The notes beneath the pieces are model-generated. The model was not told where the DNA came from and made no database searches. It was given only the letters and a program-made list of their open reading frames with translations. From contig JBKDZL010000013.1 of assembly GCA_047971145.1 (NCBI GenBank), forward strand, positions 1 through 19,892: 19,892 nt of DNA. Reading direction: 5' to 3'. Positions 14,720-19,892 of the stretch are shown one piece after another (position 1 is the first letter of the stretch; each line of letters begins with the position of its first letter). This DNA comes from JBKDZL01 sp047971145 (GTDB lineage: Bacteria > Bacillota_I > Bacilli_A > Erysipelotrichales > Erysipelotrichaceae). The position numbers and the translations under genes were made by a program.

Positions 14720-16313
14720 TTGGGTCAATATAAATAGTTTTGTAACTAGAGATGCTTACTAGTCCCAGCGGACGATTAGGTATCTTTTTTAGATTTTTAA
14801 CCAAAGTGTATTGTACCTCAACTGAACTGGCAAATCGCCCCTGAGAATAATATGCTGCAATATTAGCGCAAAATCTCAAAGTTTCCTCATCTAAGCTTGA
14901 GCTGTTTGCAACTACATGTGCGCCATGATAATTTTTGGCATGGAACCATAAATAATTTTTATGAGCCAGTTTAAAACTAACATAATCATTTTGAAAGCTA
15001 TTGGTACCATAATAGATACTAAAGCCTTTGAAGTTTAGCTGATGATAGTTGACTTTAACTGGCTTAATTTTTCTTTTTTGATCATTTTTTAAATAGCCTT
15101 TGTTAATCATTTGTTCCTTGATTTCTAATGCTTCTTGAGGGGTTGCCATCGTTAATTGTTCTTGTAAGGCTTGAAAAAATATTAAATCATTTTCGGTTTT
15201 TGTTATTTGCTCTTGAATATGTTTTTTCCCAGTTTGGCCTTTTTTATATTTTTGATAAAACTTATTAGCTTGTACTTTAATAGGAAGTAGGGGATCTAAT
15301 TTTATTTTTATATTAGTATTATTTTCATAATTAAAAAGTGTAACTTCTTTTATACCTGGGGTTAGACTATTAAGGTTTGCAAAAATCAAATCGCCATAGA
15401 TTCGATATTTATCACTGTTTATCGCCTCCTCTAGTGCTAGTTGTAATTTAGGTATTTTTTTATTTAATTTCTTGATTTCACTATTAATAGTTCTAAACAA
15501 TTTACCAGTTAATTGTTTTTTTCTCAATTCTTCTAAAATATTTTTATAGATATAATCAAAACCATCATCAATTGTAAAACTTAAAAAATTTTGATGTTCA
15601 TAAAATGTTAATTTAATCAAATGATAGGTATTTTCTGTAGGGTAGTAATATAGTGTGTTAGAATTTTCAAGCTCAGTAATTATATTGGAAAATTTTATCC
15701 CTTGAGCCATACGATAAGAAAACTCCTTAGCTAATAGGGGAGAAAATCCATCATATTGCTCAATTAGTGATAAAGAGTTATCAATATTAAAGTCTAAAAG
15801 AGGGTTTTTCCGTTCTGCTTTGTAATTTGGCAAAAAAGTAACACCAGAGAAAATAGGTCTTTTGTTATTTTCAAAAGGGGGAATTCTTTTAAGTGCATCA
15901 ATGATTTTATTGTTACTATTAACTAAAATAATATTTGCATATTTACCCATTAATTCTACATAAAGATAGAAATCTTGGGCATCATTAAATTCATTATTCT
16001 TGTGTATTATTAATTTTAAGTAGCGATCTAAACCGCCTTGTTGAACACTACTTATAATACCATTTTCTAAATTCTTTCTTAATAACATTAAAAAGCCACT
16101 TGGGGTTGAAGGGTTAGTATAATTTAGTTTTGTAAAGTGAATACGATTATATTGCGAGTGAGCACAAATCAGTAATTGTTTATTTTTTCTGTTGACTCGC
16201 AAATGAAAAATAATCTCACTATCAGAGGGTTGAGTAATTTTGTTAATTTTAGCGGGAAGATTATTTTTTATGTTTTTAATCTCCTGATGTAATATTAGTC
16301 CATCTACAGCCAT
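14703..16313 (-). CDS. rqcH: Rqc2 homolog RqcH (NFACT family), alanine-tailing ribosome rescue factor
   Basis: RqcH binds stalled 50S subunits carrying nascent chains and recruits tRNA-Ala to add alanine tails that mark them for proteolysis. From the ATG at 16311-16313 the protein has 536 residues. Its N-terminus MAVDGLILHQEI matches the family start; GGLDRYLK places Asp96-Arg97 at the position of the essential Asp97-Arg98 of Bacillus subtilis. A helical coiled-coil middle (about 270-400) follows, then the NFACT-R domain (LWFHAKNYHGAHVV, ANIAAYYSQGRFASSVEVQYT). Earlier in-frame ATGs would add residues the family lacks, and TATAAT at 16320-16325 lies six bases before the chosen ATG, so the mRNA is probably leaderless. 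The tail overlaps ddl. Confidence 0.9.
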   Translation of the reverse strand: MAVDGLILHQEIKNIKNNLPAKINKITQPSDSEIIFHLRVNRKNKQLLICAHSQYNRIHFTKLNYTNPSTPSGFLMLLRKNLENGIISSVQQGGLDRYLKLIIHKNNEFNDAQDFYLYVELMGKYANIILVNSNNKIIDALKRIPPFENNKRPIFSGVTFLPNYKAERKNPLLDFNIDNSLSLIEQYDGFSPLLAKEFSYRMAQGIKFSNIITELENSNTLYYYPTENTYHLIKLTFYEHQNFLSFTIDDGFDYIYKNILEELRKKQLTGKLFRTINSEIKKLNKKIPKLQLALEEAINSDKYRIYGDLIFANLNSLTPGIKEVTLFNYENNTNIKIKLDPLLPIKVQANKFYQKYKKGQTGKKHIQEQITKTENDLIFFQALQEQLTMATPQEALEIKEQMINKGYLKNDQKRKIKPVKVNYHQLNFKGFSIYYGTNSFQNDYVSFKLAHKNYLWFHAKNYHGAHVVANSSSLDEETLRFCANIAAYYSQGRFASSVEVQYTLVKNLKKIPNRPLGLVSISSYKTIYIDPIKPSL

Positions 16314-16319
16314 ACTCAT

Positions 16320-16325
16320 ATTATA
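16320..16325 (-). promoter_or_regulatory. -10 box of rqcH, probably leaderless
   Basis: On the minus strand a perfect TATAAT (complement of 16320-16325) lies six bases before the ATG at 16313, the start that fits the family. It also lies directly before an in-frame ATG at 16319, which would be too close to be transcribed. No ribosome binding site is present. Confidence 0.5.
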
Positions 16326-16359
16326 TAGAAAAATAGACACAAAATCAGCAAAAATAGAG

Positions 16360-16372
16360 TATAATAAATAAG
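16360..16372 (+). promoter_or_regulatory. -10 box of the LPG-TM gene, probably leaderless
   Basis: A perfect TATAAT (16360-16365) ends seven bases before the ATG at 16373. TAGACA (16334-16339) is a possible -35, but its 20-base spacer is long. No ribosome binding site is present. Confidence 0.5.
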
Positions 16373-17410
16373 ATGAGTAAATTGAAAAATTTATTTAAGA
16401 ACAAATTTTTTAATTTGTTTTTAATATTTGGTATATCAGCAATTGTAATTTTTGTAACAGTAAAAGATAATTTTGATGAAGTAATGGCCACCATCAGCAA
16501 AATTAACTTTTTTTATATTGTAATCTTGTTAGCTTTATCTTATTTAGTTCAAGTGGTGATGGCAATAATATTAAAATTACTTACTAATATTAATCGCCCT
16601 GATTATACTTTTTTTAATGCTTTAAGTAATGTTACAATTGCCTCTTTATTTCATGGTATCACACCTAGTGCCTCTGGTGGTCAAGTTATCCAAACTTATA
16701 TTTTCCGTAAACAAGGGATAAAGATAGAGCGTAGTTTGTCAATTTTATTAATTGATTTTATTTTGTATCAGAGTGCTTTGGTTTTAGTTAGTGTGGTTTT
16801 TTTAATTGTTAAGTTTGATTATTTTTTAGCTAATCATGCTAATTTAATCCTGTTATTGTTGTTAGGTTTTATCATTAATAGTGCGATTGTTATGGGTTTA
16901 TTTTTAATGAGTTCTTCTAAGAAATTTTATACTTTTGTTAGTGTTAAGTTGCTGAATTTATTAGTTAAATTTAAAGTAGTGAAAAATAAAGAAACAACAT
17001 TAATTAAATTAAATGAAAGCCTAAATGATTTCGCAAAGGCTTGGAGTAATATTCTGCATCATAAAAAAGCGATGGTAACTGTTTTTTCTTTAAATATTTT
17101 AAGGTTACTAATTTATTATTCTATTCCAATTTTTATTTTTTGGTTATTAGGTTTTGAGCTGTCTTGGGCTATTGCCTTACAGGTTTTGGTTTTAACTAGT
17201 TTTACTTATATTATGAATGCTATGATGCCCATTCCTGGTGCTAGTGGTACTACTGAAGCTGTATTTATTTCTTTAATGACCCCTCAGTTTGGTTATGTTG
17301 GGGCAGTTAGTGCATCATTAATTTGGCGTTTTACCACGTATTATTTTATATTATTTATTGGTATGATATTTTTTGTGCAGTTTAAAAACTATCATAATAA
17401 AGAAAAGTAG
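16373..17410 (+). CDS. LPG-synthase transmembrane / flippase-like protein (UPF0104, AglD-like)
   Basis: The 345-residue protein has about eight membrane helices and the family motifs GITPSASGGQVIQTYIFRKQG (about 97-117) and MPIPGASGTTEAVFI (about 285-299). The family is the membrane half of MprF, which flips lysyl-phosphatidylglycerol; stand-alone members occur next to glycolipid glycosyltransferases. No aminoacyl-transferase domain is present, so it cannot make lysyl-PG alone. The following glycosyltransferase starts within nine bases, suggesting that the two make and move a glycolipid or lipoteichoic anchor. That pairing is inference. The ATG has no ribosome binding site and follows a -10 box by seven bases. 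Confidence 0.87.
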   Translation: MSKLKNLFKNKFFNLFLIFGISAIVIFVTVKDNFDEVMATISKINFFYIVILLALSYLVQVVMAIILKLLTNINRPDYTFFNALSNVTIASLFHGITPSASGGQVIQTYIFRKQGIKIERSLSILLIDFILYQSALVLVSVVFLIVKFDYFLANHANLILLLLLGFIINSAIVMGLFLMSSSKKFYTFVSVKLLNLLVKFKVVKNKETTLIKLNESLNDFAKAWSNILHHKKAMVTVFSLNILRLLIYYSIPIFIFWLLGFELSWAIALQVLVLTSFTYIMNAMMPIPGASGTTEAVFISLMTPQFGYVGAVSASLIWRFTTYYFILFIGMIFFVQFKNYHNKEK

Positions 17411-17418
17411 GAGGCATG

Positions 17419-19410
17419 ATGAGAATTGGAATTTTTACTGATACTTTTCCACCTGAGGTCAATGGTGTTGCAGTATCAACAATGATTTTACAACAAGAGC
17501 TTATTAAACATGGACATGAAGTTTTTGTTATTACAACTAATAATTCCCTGTTGCATAGTCAAAAAGATGGTAATATTTTACGCTTGCCAGGGGTAGAGCT
17601 AAAAGTGTTATATGGTTATATTTTGAGTAGTCCTGTGCATATGCTAGCTTATAATGATATTAAAGAAATGAATTTAGATATTATTCATGTTCAAACAGAG
17701 TTTGGTTTGGGTATTTTTGGTAGAATAACCGGTTATTTATTGAAAATACCCGTTATTGCGACTTACCATACTACCTATGAGGAATATACTCATTATGTTG
17801 TTCCGGGAGCTAGTGATAATTTTATGAATAAGATAGCTAAAAGGGCGGTTAGACAATACTCTAAAGTTTCTGGTGATAGTTGTATTATGATTATTGCGCC
17901 AAGTGAAAAGACTAAGGAAATGTTGGTTCAGTATCAAGTGAAAAAGCCTATTAAAGTTATACCTACTGGTATTGATTTAGAGCGCTTTTGCAATAAAAGT
18001 ACTCCTAATGAGCTAGCGCTGTTAAAAAAAGAATTAAATATTAGTGATGATGACTTTGTGCTTTTATATGTTGGTAGATTGGCAGCGGAAAAAAGTATTG
18101 ATGTTGTTATTAAGTCATTGACTGAGGTTGTAGCTGATATTAATAATTTGAGAGTAGTTATTGTCGGTGATGGTCCTAGTAAAGAAAATTTAATTAATTT
18201 AACTAAGAAGTTGAATTTGGAGCAGTTTGTTACTTTTGTTGGTAAAGTTCCTGCAGAGGATGTTCCTAAATATTATCACTTAGCCAACTGTTTTGTCTCA
18301 GCATCTACTACTGAAACTCAAGGTATTACTTATATTGAAGCTTTAGCTTCTTCCCTTGTGACTTTCGCAGCTGATAAAGATGTTGTTAAAGATTTAGTAG
18401 TTGAGGGAAAAACAGGTTATTATTTCACTGACGAGAGTGAATTGGCTAAAAAATTAATAGCTTATTATAATTTAGCTCAAAAACAAAAAAAAGTGATGGA
18501 AAATTCTTGTTTTGAAAAAACTAAACAATATAGCAATGAAATCTTTTATCAAAATATTATTGAAACTTATCAAGAGGTAGTTGATGGATATTATCATTTA
18601 TATGAAGTTCAGAAGATTACTAATGTTGGCGAGAATTTGCAATTAACTATTAAGAATCAAGTTCAAGAAATTCAAGTTTTGGTTAGTGATGAGGATTACT
18701 TAAAATACAATCTTAAAAAAGATCAAGTGTTAACTAATGAATTAGTTGAAGCTTTAAAAGCTAAGGAGATGTATTTAAAAACTTATGCAGCTTGTCTAAA
18801 AATTCTGAGCCGTAAAGATCATACTACTAAAGAAATGTATGATTTCATTCTAAAGGAGAGTACTTTAAAGATTAATGATATTAACGAAATTATTGAAAAA
18901 CTAACTGCTAGTAAATTATTAGATGATAAGCGTTATGTCTTCCAAGTGATTAACAGTCGTAAATCACAAACTTGGAGTAAAGGAAAAGTTATCAAAACTT
19001 TAAAAGATAAAGGAATTAATATTGATATCATTAATGAAGTATTTAATGATAATGATACTCTAGATGACTACACTAAAGCTTTAGCCTATGCAGAAAAACT
19101 AGTTTCTACTTTAGGTAGAAAGAGTAGTGTTGAAGTAAAAAACACCTTAAAAAATCGTTTGATGAGTAGGGGATATAATTATAGTGTTGTCTATGAAGTG
19201 TTAGAAAACATTACCATACCTATTAATTTAGAGGATGAATTTAATTATTTAGAGAAAGCAGTTCATAAAGTTTATCAGCGTTATAGTAAAAAATACCAAC
19301 AACCTGAATTAAATTATAAAATAAAGGCATACTTATTAGCTAAAGGCTATAATATAAGTGATATAGAAAAAATAATTGCTGATTTGGAGGTTAAAAATAA
19401 TGAAGATTAA
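17419..19410 (+). CDS. Fusion: GT4 glycosyltransferase (diacylglycerol glucosyltransferase type) + RecX
   Basis: The 663-residue protein joins two complete proteins. Residues 1-390 are a GT-B fold glycosyltransferase of family 4: FTDTFPPEVNGVA at the start, PTGIDLERF, LLYVGRLAAEKSID and the E-x7-E motif ETQGITYIE (Glu299, Glu307), closest to diacylglycerol 3-alpha-glucosyltransferases that begin glycolipid and lipoteichoic anchor synthesis. Residues 397-663 are a full-length RecX (Bacillus RecX has 264): VQKIT, VSDEDYLKYNLKKDQ, three-helix repeats with ACLKILSRKDHTTKEM, LLDDKRYV and TLKDKGINID. RecX binds and inhibits RecA filaments. The frame is open throughout with no internal start signal visible at the junction. 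The second ATG (17419) is four bases from GGAGG and preferred to 17416. yhaM overlaps the end. Confidence 0.9.
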   Translation: MRIGIFTDTFPPEVNGVAVSTMILQQELIKHGHEVFVITTNNSLLHSQKDGNILRLPGVELKVLYGYILSSPVHMLAYNDIKEMNLDIIHVQTEFGLGIFGRITGYLLKIPVIATYHTTYEEYTHYVVPGASDNFMNKIAKRAVRQYSKVSGDSCIMIIAPSEKTKEMLVQYQVKKPIKVIPTGIDLERFCNKSTPNELALLKKELNISDDDFVLLYVGRLAAEKSIDVVIKSLTEVVADINNLRVVIVGDGPSKENLINLTKKLNLEQFVTFVGKVPAEDVPKYYHLANCFVSASTTETQGITYIEALASSLVTFAADKDVVKDLVVEGKTGYYFTDESELAKKLIAYYNLAQKQKKVMENSCFEKTKQYSNEIFYQNIIETYQEVVDGYYHLYEVQKITNVGENLQLTIKNQVQEIQVLVSDEDYLKYNLKKDQVLTNELVEALKAKEMYLKTYAACLKILSRKDHTTKEMYDFILKESTLKINDINEIIEKLTASKLLDDKRYVFQVINSRKSQTWSKGKVIKTLKDKGINIDIINEVFNDNDTLDDYTKALAYAEKLVSTLGRKSSVEVKNTLKNRLMSRGYNYSVVYEVLENITIPINLEDEFNYLEKAVHKVYQRYSKKYQQPELNYKIKAYLLAKGYNISDIEKIIADLEVKNNED

Positions 19411-19892
19411 GGAATTAGTAAAAAATACACAGTTAAATGATTTGCCATTGTTAGTTAATAAGGTGGTCTCAGGTACTACTAATCAAGGCTCACCATATTT
19501 ATCTATTCTCTTTGCGGATAATACTGCTACTCTTAGTGCTAAAGTTTGGGATGCTAAGGCTAATGATGTTGAGACTTGTCAGAGTGGAACGATTGTTTTG
19601 GTTAGTGGAGTTGTTAATTTATATCAGAATGCTTTACAACTTAAAGTGACTAATTTAAAAAAGACAGATCAAAGTCTTTATGATTTAAGTGAATTTATGA
19701 TGGCTGCACCTTTAAGTATTCAACAATTGCAAAAAGCAATTGAAAAGGCAATTAGTGATATTGAAAATCCTATTATTAAAAGTGTTGTAGGTGGAATGTT
19801 AGATCGTTATAGTGATAGATTTTATAAATATCCCGCTGCGACTAAAAATCATCATGAATTTTATAGTGGTATAGCAATGCATGTGAAAGCAA
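19400..19892 (+). CDS. yhaM: 3'-5' exoribonuclease YhaM, N-terminal part (runs off the window)
   Basis: The ATG at 19400 overlaps the RecX-fusion gene by 11 bases, with GGAGG nine bases upstream. The frame stays open to the window end, giving 164 residues of a protein that is usually about 310-320. The start MKIKELVKNTQLNDLPLLV, followed by an OB-fold region (SPYLSILFADNTATLSAKVWDA, GTIVLVSGVVNLYQNALQLKV), is typical of YhaM. The beginning of the HD domain, KNHHEFYSGIAMHV, is reached at about 152-163. YhaM degrades RNA from the 3' end in Gram-positive bacteria. The catalytic HD core lies outside the window. Overlap with the upstream gene implies coupled translation. Confidence 0.9.
   Translation, partial: MKIKELVKNTQLNDLPLLVNKVVSGTTNQGSPYLSILFADNTATLSAKVWDAKANDVETCQSGTIVLVSGVVNLYQNALQLKVTNLKKTDQSLYDLSEFMMAAPLSIQQLQKAIEKAISDIENPIIKSVVGGMLDRYSDRFYKYPAATKNHHEFYSGIAMHVKA

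Noticed and set aside
1..19892. CRISPR array, insertion sequence or complete defence system
   Set aside because: No direct-repeat series, transposase or nuclease-helicase genes were seen; apart from the phage remnant the genes look chromosomal.

Overview
The window comes from a strongly AT-rich (about 30% G+C by eye), low-GC Gram-positive bacterium. Tryptophan is written TGG in the gene families checked, and TGA is used as a stop, so the standard bacterial code applies. Peptidoglycan genes (a membrane MurF-type ligase and a D-Ala-D-Ala ligase) and an LCP wall-polymer transferase indicate a cell wall. My best guess is Bacillota near the Erysipelotrichia or Mollicutes-relative branch of Bacilli. 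This is inferred from gene families only; the species cannot be named from the sequence.

Layout. (1) 1-1090: a tRNA-Pro(UGG) on the minus strand, two hairpins, and the decayed 3' end of a phage minor capsid (MuF-type) gene. Its C-terminus still encodes an intact CdiA-like tRNase toxin domain. (2) 1091-2170: a Mn-type superoxide dismutase and Dps oxidative-stress pair, closed by a bidirectional terminator. (3) 2206-3684 (minus): an LCP wall-polymer transferase carrying an extra solute-binding-like region. (4) 3820-6878: S-adenosylmethionine synthetase and a short, divergent DXS. (5) 6903-8892: a six-helix membrane protein and a UMF1-type transporter, convergent and overlapping at their ends. 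(6) 9044-14719: a plus-strand run of TcdA, a Cof-type HAD phosphatase, an alpha/beta hydrolase, a membrane Mur ligase split in two by an in-frame TGA, a Nudix hydrolase and Ddl. (7) 14703-16313 (minus): RqcH (NFACT), whose tail overlaps ddl. (8) 16373-19892: an LPG-synthase-TM/flippase-like membrane protein, a GT4 glycosyltransferase fused to a full-length RecX, and the start of the exoribonuclease YhaM.

Shared themes are envelope building (LCP, MurF-type ligase, Ddl, glycolipid glycosyltransferase, LPG-TM protein), RNA and translation maintenance (TcdA, RqcH, YhaM) and oxidative defence (SodA, Dps).

The most interesting observations are: the glycosyltransferase-RecX fusion; the membrane Mur ligase whose two parts lie in one frame separated only by TGA; at least five genes with a -10 box 6-9 bases before the ATG and no ribosome binding site, which looks like leaderless transcription; the orphan phage toxin domain; and a 16-bp hairpin inside a coding sequence.
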